Assembly (NCBI RefSeq): GCF_018691265.1
Contig: NW_024881321.1
Location: forward strand, 25,951,698-26,015,697
Direction of reading: 5' to 3'
Source of the DNA: Tyto alba
Taxonomy: Eukaryota; Chordata; Aves; Strigiformes; Tytonidae
DNA: 64,000 nt
The first letter of the stretch is position 1; the number at the start of each line of letters is the position of its first letter. Under the pieces are notes generated by a model that ran no database searches, had not been told where the DNA came from, and worked only from the letters and a program-made list of their open reading frames with translations. A program made the position numbers and the translations under genes. This document shows positions 39,814 through 51,232 of the stretch, in pieces.

Positions 39814-41722
39814 CTCTTTTGAATCTGTAATTTAACTATTAACCTGCTGACAGAAAGAGCAGGTTAAGCTGTAGAAGACCAATGGCATCCTGAAGCAGGA
39901 TGAAAGATGCAGCATTAGTGTGTTTCTGGACAAGAGCCCTGTATTGAAAGCGTAACTACTATTGGTGTTTTGCTGCTGGAAGGAATGGCTGAGTTGATCT
40001 GTCAGAATAAAACAAAACAAAACTGTTTTTATCTTTGTATTTCCTATACTAGACATTTACTTCCTTGTCAGGTTATTAGAAGCATTCATTGGAGCCAGTG
40101 GGTGCTGCAAGCAGTGAGTAAAACAGCTAGGTCCTGATGTGACACAATATTAAAGGAAAGTAATACTCCCCCCCGCCCCCCACACCTGAAAATTAGAGAT
40201 AGCAAAATAAAATGTTTTATTGTTAATTCATCTTTTACTACTCAGTAGGTGTATTTACTTTTCTGGATTTAAATGCATAATCATAGGAGTCATATTCATG
40301 AGCCTCTAGCCTGAAAATCTCATATTTACTCACAAAATGTATGCAGAAACACATCCTTTACACTGTGCCCTTGGCATGTGCCTCATCCAGGAAAGTGAAA
40401 CTAGGAGTGAGATTTTCTAGGCTCACCCAGTAGTTGATTTGCATGTTGACAGTGACGATAGAAAAGAAAATCTAAATCATAGTGAAATAGGAAATTTACT
40501 GGGACCTGTGCTGAACATACATTAATTTCTGAAAGGTATCACACTTATGGAGATCAACTAATGACTGTTGGTCACAGTGCTGATCAAATAGATAATATGG
40601 AATGGGAAGGTCTGTAGTCCTAGTTACTACACTCTGAGCCATCCTCTTCTATGGAAATTTCACAGCTGGTATTTTCTTATATTAGTTTTCAAATGCTACA
40701 TTCTTCACATAAAAGGTGGCATCCCCCAGTCATCAGGCTTTATCTGATGTAGCTACTTATTTTTTCCTAGTATTTTCACACCTTCACGTTGTCCACACTG
40801 GATATTTGTGTAGGATCCCCAACGGCTCATAGAGCAGAGAACAACAGTAAGATTTTAAATTTATCTTGGCTTACTGAACAAAATATCTGAAAAAAAGAAT
40901 GAAATTTAATAGGGAAAAGTCCAGTGAACTCTAGGTAGACAGAAATAAGTGCCATGTACTTACTGGATTAGATGATTAGGCAGTAGCTCTCTAATAAAAG
41001 TTAAAGAAGTTGTACTGGATCACAGTCAGAATGTATTCCAAGTAAGACATGCTGTTGGGAAAGCGGCAAGCATGTATCGCAGCATGCCAAATACTTGTGT
41101 ATTTTCAACTCTATTCAGCATTAAGAAAGGCTCAGTCAGAATAGCATGGCCAACCAAGGGTAAGCAGGGCATGAAAAGATCAAGTTCCTGCTGAGATCTA
41201 TAAGATGTAGTATGCACACAATGTCAGATTGTGGCATGCTCACAGGATTTTGGGTCTGTTTAGCAGTTAGGTCTTTTGTGTCATTTCATTATGATATTGG
41301 CACCATATATACTGACAAGTGAAGTTGCTATAAGGAAAACAGAGAAGGATTACTGTGGAAAAGATATAGAAAGAAGTAACGCTAGCTATGTCAGAGATAA
41401 ATAACGATAGTTGTATCTGAGAAGAAAGTGGTGATTTACAGAGATTTCACGTACCTTAGTTCGATGTAACTTAGTCTGGCAGCACTCCATTTACTCCATC
41501 AGTAAATTAAATCTCTCTATAATAGAATTAATAGGTATAATGGCATTCTCTCTCTATAAAGGCAGAAGTCTTCTCTAAGTTCTCTGGTATGCAAAACATG
41601 AAAGGTGAAAACTTCTGTATTTTTCTAGTCAGTTATTATTCCACAGACATCTGCACAAGTCAGAAAAGTCTATCTGATTTAGGATAAAAGTAATTGTTAT
41701 TTCTTCACATTTTCTTTACAAG

Positions 41723-41827
41723 AGAAAAGCCAGCAGGAGTCCTGCACTGTCAGCGATTGCTGGGGAACAGAACAAGAAGTCTTTTTGGAGTCAGCCATGG
41801 CTCAGGGATTTTACAGCTATGTAGTAG
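41723..41827 (+). other. Possible cassette exon (speculative)
   Basis: The block is preceded by a strong pyrimidine tract (ttcttcacattttctttacaag) and followed by an ideal donor, ag|gtgagta. It is 105 bp, divisible by three, and open in exactly the frame that the phase-2 end of the GPC5 exon requires, leaving phase 2 again at its own end. It would insert 35 residues starting REKPAGVLHC. The acceptor is AAG, weaker than CAG. It lies 23 bp before the 3' end of an antisense CR1. It could be a rare or non-coding exon, or chance. Confidence 0.15.
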
Positions 41828-41849
41828 GTGAGTACCCTGAGGTCATCAC

Positions 41850-43110
41850 AGTCATAGAATGGTTGAAGGGGCCTCTGAAGAACATCTAATCCAGTCCTCT
41901 GCTCAGAGCAGGGTCACCTAGATCTGGTTGATCACATCTGTGTTTTGTCCAGTTTTGAGTATCTCCAAGGATGGAGACTCCACAACCTCTATGGGCAACT
42001 GTCTCCAGTGGTTCACCTCATGATAAAAATTAAGTTTTTCATATTTTTAAATAGAATTTGTTGTGTTTCAGTGTGTGTCCATTGCCTCTGGTCCTGTCAC
42101 TGAGCACCACTGAAAAGAGCCTGGCTCCATTTTCTTTGTACTCTACCTTTAGATATTTATATACATTGATAAGATCAATGGTTGAGTGTGGCCTGTCAAC
42201 CACTCCTCCCATTTCTATCAGCAGACTTCTTAGGGGTGCATTCTGCCTCATTGTTACAGAGATTAATAAAGTTGTTAAACTGTATGGGTCCCAGTTTTGA
42301 CCCCTGGATGTGCACCAGTAGTGACTGCTCTCCACCTGGACTTCATGCTACTGATAACAACCCTTTGAGCCAGTTCAGTCAGTTTTCACTTCACCTGATT
42401 ATTCACTTACCTAGCCAATACCTCTTCAGTTTGTCAGTAAGGACATTACGGGAGGCAGTGTCAAAAACCTTACTGATGTAGGGATGAACAGAATCCACTG
42501 CTTTCCCCTCATCCACTAAGCCTGTCATCTCATCATAGAAGGCTAATGGACTTCTGCATATGTCCATTTTCTTTAAATGTTCGCTAACCCGATCCTTCTC
42601 CACTGAGGGTAAGTCTTCCTTGCTCTAGATTTTTCAACGGACCTCAAGGATGTGAGATTGCTGAAGGCCATTGTTACCAGTAAAGATCAAGGTGAAGATG
42701 GCATTGAGTACTTTGGCTTTTTCCATGTCCTTTGTTACCAGGTCTCCCGTCTCATTCAGCAGCAGTTCCACATTTTCCCTAGGCATTCTTTTGCTTCTGG
42801 TACACCTTGTTGCCCTTTGTGACTCTCTCCAGATTCAATTCCAGGTGTGTTTTAACTCTCTTACCCCCATCCCTGCACCCCATCTCTATAATCATCCTTG
42901 GTGACCCAATCCCGCTTCCACCTTTTATAGACTTTCTTTTGTGTTTGAGTGTGGTCAGATGCACCTTGTTCATCCATGTAGACCTCCTGCCACCTTTGCT
43001 TGATTTCTTGCACAAGGAGATGCACTTGTTGAGCTTGGAGGTGTTTCTTGAAAATCAACCAGCTTTTCTGGATCTGTCCTTTCCCCAGAACCATCTCCCA
43101 TGACAATCAT
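41850..43110 (-). mobile_element. CR1 LINE with internal deletions, antisense to host gene
   Basis: On the minus strand this reads from the ORF2 linker (43106 downwards: QKSWLIFKKHLQA, RWQEVYMDEQG, then VYKRWKRDWVTKDDYRDG and THLELNLE) into the reverse transcriptase (LAFYDEMTGLVDEGKAVD around 42540-42490). It then reaches the segment before the catalytic box, the C-terminal region and the 3' untranslated tail ending at about 41850. Two joints skip sequence that complete CR1 copies contain: one near 42560-42610 at the start of the reverse transcriptase, and one near 42190-42200 just after GGVVD, removing several hundred bases including most of the C-terminal coding region. Frames are broken throughout, so the copy is dead. 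Confidence 0.88.
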
Positions 43111-44152
43111 CCAAGCAGATCTATTAATAGGATGAAGTCTGCTCTCTCTTCCTTCCTCCCAAGTTAAGCAGGACTCTTGAGATTAACAGAAAGTCTGTTT
43201 TTAGCTATTTTGTGGTCTTTCAGGTGCCATACATGGGAGCTGAGCTATCACTACACATCTTGCAGGATGTTGAGTTGTTGTCCTATTTCTTCTTGTGACA
43301 CAATCAACCCCGCTTTTAAATTGCGGTTATATACCTCATGTCCGTTCCTGGTTTTGAACACTGTGTCCATACAGAAGCAATCACTTTCCCTTAGCCAGTG
43401 TGTTGTTCTGCTAAACTAATGAAGCTCTTTAAGAACATATCTTCACTGCTCAAAGGAGTGCAGTGCAGAAGGTTCCCAAGCTAGTGACTAGTCAAGCTGG
43501 CATGTCCGCCTGGCACTGTATGGGAGGTGCCAATTTCTTGCAGCAGTATAGCTTAATATAGCATTTCTTAAATTAAGTCATACCTACCAATGTTTTTTCT
43601 ACTCTTGGATCTGAAAATCGTATTTTCATGGCTGCAACATTTGGTAACTTGCTGTGATTGTGTGATCAAGTACACGTGACAGGGACCTAAACTTCTGTTA
43701 AGTACATGAATCTCAATCTTGGGAAAAATACCAATAGCGTGAAGTGTAATGATACAGATCTCCATTACTCAGTTTCTGACTCCTACTCTATTCATGTTAA
43801 TCACCTTTGACAATCTCTGGTAGAAATATCTGACATGCAATACAGGCAAACTGGGTAGAATAAAATGGATGTTTACACTTCCATTATGAAATTGTATTTA
43901 TGTGGCATGAGCTGGTTGAGATTATCTAAAATATACCTATTTGGCTTTCTGTCAAAGCACTTCTAGAGCACTTCAAAGATTTCTTTGTGTTGTAGATTAA
44001 ATATCAATTCCAGGACTCCAATGTCATTAATTTCTCACAAGCTGTTTAATTACAGTACACATTAGTTTCACAAAAGAGTAATTAGTTTTTATTGTATTGA
44101 TACACTGTTGCATTCTAGGTGACAAATTAATTTGGTAAGAGATGAATTCCCT
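43111..44152. other. Intron between CR1 and LTR-like block
   Basis: About 1 kb without a recognised element. The first 60 bases may be a further diverged part of the adjacent CR1, but I could not align them. Confidence 0.55.
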
Positions 44153-44485
44153 TGTGTTCTAGCCAGTCCTCAAAGATTAGAGGGTCTAGGGGTGGCTGGA
44201 CTTATCTCTTAACAGGTAGGCCAATTATTGCTGGAGAGTACCGTCCTGGACAACCCACTCAGATATTTGATGTTTGAGATACCCTTGGGCTAAATTAAGG
44301 TGGCATAACACCAAACGATCGATTAAAAAATGTATTAACGGCAGAAGTTATTTTAGCAGAAGCTAATTAAACATTTTAAAACTAATTAAACCTTATTAAA
44401 GCTCTGTAAACAGTCTTCAACAGTAGATATTAAACCCTGTTGTTCTGTGAAGGGCTGAACAGCCTGTAAAATATGAAGGAGAGAA

Positions 44486-44518
<33 letters not shown>

Positions 44519-44998
44519 AATAGAAGTAGAGAAGAGATCTGGATCACCACCCTGGGTTCCAACGATGTCTCTGGTCCAGTCCCTGATCTGTCAGCAATAG
44601 CGGTGGGTGCACGCAGTGATACAGCTCACTGTTCCTTAAGTACATTGGCTCGTTTGTGTGTGAGGTGAGAGGGGGCAGGTCCTCTTGTGCTCATTTACCT
44701 GCAAGGCGAGAAAGAGGGCAGTGTTCAGGTGCTAGTCCCCACCTCTCAACCACGCGTCCCCTTTGAGGACTTCTATAACTCTCAAGTACCTGTGCAGCTT
44801 ATATAACTCTCGATCTTCTGCACAGGTGCCACTGTGGGGGGGGTCGCAAGGGGTCTTCCGAGTGGTCGTAAGCCCCTTCCTCCAATAAACTCTGTGAGTC
44901 GTCTTGCCTGGCAACATGGACCCTCGAGCTCTCCAGCAAAACCGACCTGGTCCCCTCCTGTGGCTCACCACTGCTATGCAGCCACAGTGTTTGAGACA
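44153..44998 (+). mobile_element. Probable solo LTR, sense to host gene
   Basis: The right half has LTR architecture. Two TATA-like copies of tataactctc lie at 44774-44783 and 44802-44811, an AATAAA poly(A) signal is at 44884-44889, and a GC-rich downstream part ends in CA (44986 or 44998). The left limit is set at tgtgttctagcc (44153), a plausible TG start, but the AT-rich left part could be unrelated. A 9-bp perfect inverted pair (cctgtgcag at 44789-44797, ctgcacagg at 44818-44826) brackets the second TATA copy. No primer-binding site follows, no coding region is attached, and I saw no target-site duplication. I do not recognise the family. Confidence 0.5.
44486..44519. repeat. Compound microsatellite (TA)n(GA)n
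   Basis: An uninterrupted TA tract (44486-44500) passes directly into a GA tract (44501-44519), inside the LTR-like block. It is likely to vary in length between individuals. Confidence 0.92.
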
Positions 44999-47900
44999 TT
45001 AACTCTTTCAGTCTCTCACATAGTCTTGACATGTGTAAAATCAAGATTTGAATTCTGTTCTAAAAGCATAACCTCTGTATTTTGTAAGCCGTGAAGAAGA
45101 CTTGGAGATGATTAAAGTGATAAAAGATCCACAAGTTGTTTTTTTTCCTTAAGATCATTCTCTTCCTTTTTCTGTTAAAATCCTATCCTATTTGTTCTTG
45201 CTGTCAGAGAAAGCAACATGAGTTTTTCTTAGCACCTTTACTAGTAGTTAAATGACATCCATATGATTAATTTGACTTTTGGAGTTACTGTTGGTGGTAA
45301 AAATACTAAAAGATGAAGCATCTCTGAAGGCAGATGAAATAAACACAAAAATTATGTAATTTAAATGTCAGTCTTCTTGGGAAAGAAATGCTAGAAATAC
45401 TAACTCATGTGAAGATGCAATTAAACTCTTGAAGTGGTTCTAAGTATTTTCTATGTGTTTGCAGGGAGTGAAGTTCAGAGTAGTAAAGTATTATCTGAAA
45501 AAATGATAGCAGTGGGAAATTATGCCCAAATCACATGCTTGAGAATATTAATATTGAAGTTGATGATTTATCAATCTGTGGAAATCTGTGAAAATTTCAA
45601 GCTCCCCTTTTAGTCCTTATTTTTTATGAATTTGAGATCTTTTTGTGCTGAATTGCAGCACATTGCTTTTTGTATTTTACTATTATTTTTTAAGTTTTCA
45701 GCTATAGGTTTGACTACATTCTAGAAGGAAACATCAATCACTAATTACAAAAGCCAGCCAAGCAAACACTGTCATTAAACCCAGTTCTTAAACTCATTTT
45801 CCATATCTTTTTCCCATTCCTCTTGCCTACTGAATCTATCCCTTTACCTAGAGAAAAATAAATTTCAATATGTACTAGTATTTCCTGACCATTTTCCCCA
45901 AAATTCTAATTATTATATAAAATAATAAAGTGTAGGCAAGAAAAAAAAATCAAAATAAAATCAAATACCTGTAAATTGTCAATCCCTACATTTTTATTAC
46001 TGTGTATATGAACATTTGGAATGTGTATAAAACTGTTGTGAAACAGTTGCCTGTATGTAAAGTTAATAGTTAACTGTGTGTAAATTATGTATTATTTATA
46101 ATTAAGGCTTGTAACTGTGAAACATGCAGAATGGGGACCTATACTGGGCTCCATAAATTATTAGATTAACTGTAGTTTAAATGCATCAGTTGAACAAATA
46201 GGTTAATAAAAATGCCTCCCAGATTCACTTGTAAATATCAGCTGTTTCTTACCTCCCTGACAATGCCACAAAACCCCAGTGCAACTACTGACACTGTGCA
46301 GCAGTCACACAGCTGCCAAGCTATGCTTACATCAATCTACAATAATTCAGGCTTCAGACACTGAAGATTTTTGGACAGAGTACAGCTGGACATGGCATCA
46401 CATAAATTTATGTAAATGATGTTTACACATACAACCTGTAATTACTCTTGTAGAAATGTCCATAATTCTGCCTAATACCTTACCAGACACTATCTGTTAT
46501 GAAAAAGTTTGGTACAAAACAAACTGTTCCAAATGGACTGAGCAGAACCAGAAAGTGTGCATAATGTCCAACACCCCTGGTTGTCTGGCAGAATCCTTGG
46601 AGTAGAGTGATATGTACAACACAGTGCCATGTTCTGATGAAATTCCAGGCCAGTTAAAGTAGTTCAGCATTTAAGGATCTGAATAGTGGATCAGCTGTGG
46701 TCAAGCTTCACTCCAGTTATTGAATGGAAATGTGCTGTGGAAAAAGGCACCCATGGAGTTGGAGCAGAACACAGGTTATATGGGAAAATTGCAGAGCGGG
46801 AGTTAGAGCAAAGACAAAACTGGAGACTGTTGTCATGTTGTAGCAGGCAGGAAAAAGAGCACATCAGTAGGTATGTAGGGGTACAAAATATGAAAGATAT
46901 CATAAAACCGATTATTAAAGGGAGGGGTAGACCAGCTGTATGGAATGGGAAAAGAAGAGGGAAGGAAATTAATTTGAAAAAGGTCTAGAAAGTCAGCTTC
47001 TGTGTTGAAGACTATTGTATAATGGCAACAATTCTTTAAATCAGTTTAGTTCTCTAAATATGGCATTCTTTCACGGTTTTAACTAGCCTGTTGCATGTGA
47101 AACAAGGGGTCATTTCCATATTTTTAAAACTACAGAAGACTCTGAGAAATTCAGTCAACTTGTCAACATCTCATAGTTACACATACATAAACTATATATC
47201 ATTGTTTTCCAGGGAGCATCAGAGAAAAGAGAAATGCAGAAAATGCAGAGGCCATTGAGCAAATTTTGTAACAGACCAGTCAGTGATGCTTACAATGTAC
47301 AGCCTTCCAAATACTTACACTTTTCCTTAAATATTTGTGTGAGATAATATTTCATGATGACTATTTGATTTCTTACTGTACTCAGATAAAGATTCCTAAA
47401 ATGCAGGAGCAAATGTCCCAGTGTATATTTAAATATCTATTTGGTAAATTAACTCTTTTATATTAGCCAGTTAGGTAAAAGCAGAATTGTGCATTACCTT
47501 GAAATATGAGGGAGTTTGTTTTCTTCCTAACTTCAGCCCTATTAATTTATTTATCAGTTTGTATCTTTAAAAAGTAGCCTTTTGATAGTCATCTCAGCAT
47601 TTTAAGTGCCTATCTGCTTTGCTTGGTAGCATCCACTTTTGCCCTAGACCTTCGTGAATTATTGAAAATGATCATTCAATCAGCTTTTAAAAACATACGT
47701 TGTCAGAAGTTTTTAAGCACATAAATAGTTGGTGGTTCTGACTCTTTTACCTAAGTATAGCAAGACACATTCCATATCCTAATTTAAAATGCAGTGGGTT
47801 AATATACTTCTGTGGATTTGAAGAGATGGGTTCTTTTAAAAAGTATCGAACATCTAATTCTTTCTGCAGCATGTTCAATATTTGTCTGCCTGTCTTTTCT

Positions 47901-49102
47901 GGGTGTTTTTTTTCCAATGCATAAATTTTGTAGTTTTATAAATATCATAAGGGGTTTTTTTCCCCCTTTTAATATTTTTTCTATTTGTAACCTGAAAGGT
48001 ACCACCACGTGAATATTAATTCTTGTAATACACTACGTGTGTGGTAGGTGAGGGAAACGGGGGTGCTGAACACATGATGTGCAGCTCTGTCAGTGAAATT
48101 GGGCTGACTCCAGCTCTGAATACTATATTCCATCTTAGCTGGGTTTGTTTTGATTTGAAACAGTTTTTGATGGTATCAGGGAAAGGATGATAGCAGGGAA
48201 AAGGAGAGGATGCACTCCAGAAAATGAAAAATTAATGTAATGATTTGTGGCTCATTTATGTCCATTTTCCTACAGTATCCTCAAATGTTTCTTTTATATC
48301 TGAAATAACATGCTAATGACTGTGCCATAAGCTACAGTATGGAATTCTCAAGTGTGCAATCTCAGAAGAGTCCACCTTTTTCCCCTCTCTCTAAAATGTA
48401 ATAAATTCCCAAGAGAATTGGGAGAGGGTACTCAAAACCATTCTGGGCTTTCAGTACCATTATCTGCATGGTGCCTTTATTAGTAACATAGTGCAGTCAT
48501 GCATTTTAAAGACTGGTTTACCATTGATCAGTATTTTTATTGTATGTTTTCAAGCAATTCTGTATATTTATATTGCACCTGTCATTCTGATATCCAAATA
48601 CCAAAGAACATTGAATACGGCTAGGTCAAAGTATAAGTAGCATTTTAATATTTTCTTCTGTCATGAGAAACAGGGAGTCGTTGTATCTGCAGTTTGTTAC
48701 TTGCACTTTTAAAAATGGTAGCATTGCTCTTAGGGATGAAAGCTACCTTGAGGTTGTTAAAGGAGGTAGAGTTAGGCCATTTTCAAATAATATTTTGTGG
48801 ATAAAGAAGAGATGCAGTAGGCCTTTCAGTGACCATTTAGATTTCTAGACAGTCCCTTTACCCAGGAAGAAAGCTTACTAGTTTACTGAGAAAACTTGCA
48901 TTTTGCTGTGATAATCTCTGAAAGTCTGTATCTTTTATAGAAGCATGGCAAGTAAATCTGTTCAGCGAGTTTGATGTTAGCAACCCAGCAAAGGAAGAAA
49001 CACTGGGTGTTGTCAGTGACATTCATGGAAATTTTTATATAAGAAAGCCTGAAAACTGAGTAAATTCCTGTTTTCTTTCAGTGAAGTCACTATTTATAAA
49101 GT
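44999..49102. other. Downstream GPC5 intron
   Basis: About 4.1 kb of AT-rich intron. A 100-codon open frame at 46686-46988 has no recognisable similarity. No repeat family could be named. Confidence 0.6.
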
Positions 49103-50490
49103 AATCATAGAATCATAGAATGGACTTTTGGGTTGGAAGGGACCTTAAAGAACAACCAGATATCACACCTTACCATAGGCAGGGACACCTTCCACTAGAC
49201 CAGGTTGCTCAAAGCCCCATCCAGCCTGACCTTGAACACCTCCATGGAGGGGTCAGCCACAGCTTCTCTGGGCAACCTGTGCCAGTGTCTCACTGTCCTC
49301 ACAGTAAAGAAATTCTTCATTATATCTAACATAAATTTTCCCTCTTTCGGTTTAAAAACATTACCCCTCCTCCTATCACTACACCCCCTGATAAAGACTC
49401 CCTCCCCATCTTTCCTGTAGGCCCCCTTTAAGTACTGGAAGGCTGCTATAAGTTGTCCTTGGAACCTTCTCTTCTCTGGGCTGGACAACCCCAACTCTCT
49501 CAGCCAGTCCTTATAAGGGAGGTGCTCCAGCAGATCCATGTCCCTCTTGTGTTGGGGCCCCCAGAGCTGGACACAGTACTCCAGGTGGGGTCTCACAAGA
49601 GCTGAGTAGAGGGAGAGAATCACTTCCTTTGACCTGCTGGTTATGCTTCTCTTGACGCGGCCCAGGGTACAGTTGGCCTTCTGGGCTGTGAGTCCACACT
49701 GCTGGCTCATAGTCAGTTTTCCATCCACTACTACCACCAAGTCCTTCTCCACAGGGCTGCTCTCAATCCACTCACTACCCAGCCTGTATTTGTGCTTGGG
49801 ATTGCCCTGACCCATGTGCAGGACCTTGCACTTGGCTTTGTTGCACTTCATGAGGTTTGCACAGGCCCACCTCTCAAGCCTCTCAGCGTCCCTCTGGATG
49901 GCATCCCTTCCCTCCAGTGTATCTACCACACCACACAGCTTGGTGTTTTTGGCAAACGTGCTGAGGGTGCACTCAATCCCACTGTCCATGTCTTCAGCAA
50001 AGATATTAAACAACACCAGTCCCAACACTGATTCCCGAGGAACGCCACTCGTCACTGCCCTCTGCTTGGACATCAAGCTGTTGACTGCAACTCTTTGAGT
50101 GCGACCATCCAGACATTTCTTTATCCACCGAGTGATCCATCCGTCAAATCCATGTCTCACCAATTTAGAGACAAGGATGTCATGCAGGACAGTGTCAGAT
50201 GCTCTGCACAACTCCAGGTAGATGACATCAGTTGCTCTTCCCTTACCCACCAATGCTGTAACCCCATCATAGAAGACCACCAAATTTGTCAGGCAGAATT
50301 TGTCTTTAGTAAAGCCATGTTGGCTGTCACCAATCACCTCCTTATTTTCCATGTGCCCTAGCATATTTTCCAGGAGGTTCCACTCCATGTTCTTGCAATG
50401 CACAGAGGTGAGACTGGCTGGCCTGTAGTTCCCCAGGTCTTCCTTTTGTCCCTTTTTAAAAATGGGGGTTATGTTTTCTTTTTTCCAGTC
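49103..50490 (-). mobile_element. CR1 LINE, 5'-truncated, best preserved copy, antisense to host gene
   Basis: The 3' end is intact: on the + strand the element begins with atcatagaatcatagaatgg, the reversed CR1 terminal octamer repeat. The 5' end stops inside the reverse transcriptase region at about 50490, as is usual for CR1 insertions, and abuts an A/C-rich simple repeat. Known for CR1: insertion usually leaves no target-site duplication, and none is evident. The single open frame makes this the youngest CR1 in the window. Confidence 0.95.
49195..50490 (-). pseudogene. CR1 ORF2 reverse transcriptase fragment, open frame but catalytic residues changed
   Basis: One frame is open from the truncated 5' edge ([14 protein letters not shown]) to the stop near 49195, over 430 codons. 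Reverse transcriptase landmarks appear in order: NYRPASL, QHGF, the first catalytic block reading YLELCRASD, the SGVP block, the second catalytic block reading FAKN, and the C-terminal [13 protein letters not shown]. In active LINEs the first block carries an aspartate where this has glutamate, and the second carries two aspartates where this has lysine and asparagine. The protein therefore cannot polymerise, and it lacks the endonuclease. A longer apparent frame, up to 50550, only adds translated simple repeat. Confidence 0.9.
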
Positions 50491-50498
50491 ATAAAAAT

Positions 50499-50581
50499 GA
50501 AAAAAACAAACAAACAAACAAACAAACAGAAAAAAAAAAAAAAAAACCAAACCAAAACAAAAAACGATGCAAAAAAAAAAG
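50499..50581. repeat. A/C-rich low-complexity tract with (CAAA)n
   Basis: Five to six CAAA units are followed by a long A run and CCAAA / CAAAA units. It directly borders the truncated 5' end of the CR1. Confidence 0.92.
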
Positions 50582-50960
50582 TTTGTTAAAAAGCAATCAG
50601 AGAATCCTTTGGCAGTGTATATCTTAGTACTAAGTCATCTTTTTCCCTTGTCCCAGCTGATGAAGTCAGGTGATTAAAACTACAGGAACCTATCATGCCT
50701 CTAGGTGCCTACCTTTTTATCACTGTCTGATGGAAGTTATAAACTGTCATTCCAAGTAGCAGATTTTTCAGAGTCAATTGTTTTGCATTTAACTGAAGGC
50801 TTAAAGCTGCATTATCTGAGTTTTGTCAAACAGAATGTTTGGACAGTATTACTGCTTTGTGGGGTTTATACCTCTTGAAGCAAAATAGGAGATAGATAAA
50901 AGTTTGGTGTAACTTGTCCTCATGTTTTGTTTTCCCCCTTGCTGCTTGGCAAAGCTTGCT
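50582..50960. other. Intron between low-complexity tracts
   Basis: About 380 bases of unremarkable intron; nothing recognised. Confidence 0.6.
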
Positions 50961-51052
50961 TTCTTTTTTTTTTTTGTTGTTTTTTGTTTTTTTTTGTTTG
51001 TTTGTTTTTTTGTTTTTTTTTTTTTGTTTTGTTTTTTTGTTTTCTTTCTCTC
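50961..51052. repeat. T/G-rich low-complexity tract
   Basis: Runs of T are broken by single Gs, including (GTTT)n units. It is roughly complementary to the A/C-rich tract about 400 bases upstream. Confidence 0.92.
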
Positions 51053-51232
51053 ATTGTTACACACCCTTCTGACTCAATATAGAAACTCTTCATTGTCCTG
51101 TGGGTTCCTGAGTTACAATATTTTTGATGGTATGATATGTCATGGTATGATAATATGAACAGAAGTGTATTTTGCACAGTGCTTATAATTAGGGTTTTAT
51201 TTAGACTATCCCCACAGAATTCAGTGGGAAAA
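51053..51232. other. Intron before the antisense LTR
   Basis: A short stretch with no recognised element. Confidence 0.6.

Larger units (their letters stand above)
34861..41722. other. Downstream GPC5 intron
   Basis: Intronic sequence with no repeat of recognised family. It contains a short GT microsatellite, a T run and one exon-like block near 39618, all listed separately. The remaining open frames are short and match nothing known to me. Confidence 0.6.

Noticed and set aside
46686..46988. 100-codon + strand frame rich in charged residues
   Set aside because: No family match and no gene signals around it.
50491..50550. Apparent N-terminal extension of the CR1 frame (phenylalanine-rich, hydrophobic)
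   Set aside because: It is translated simple repeat outside the element, not coding sequence or a signal peptide.
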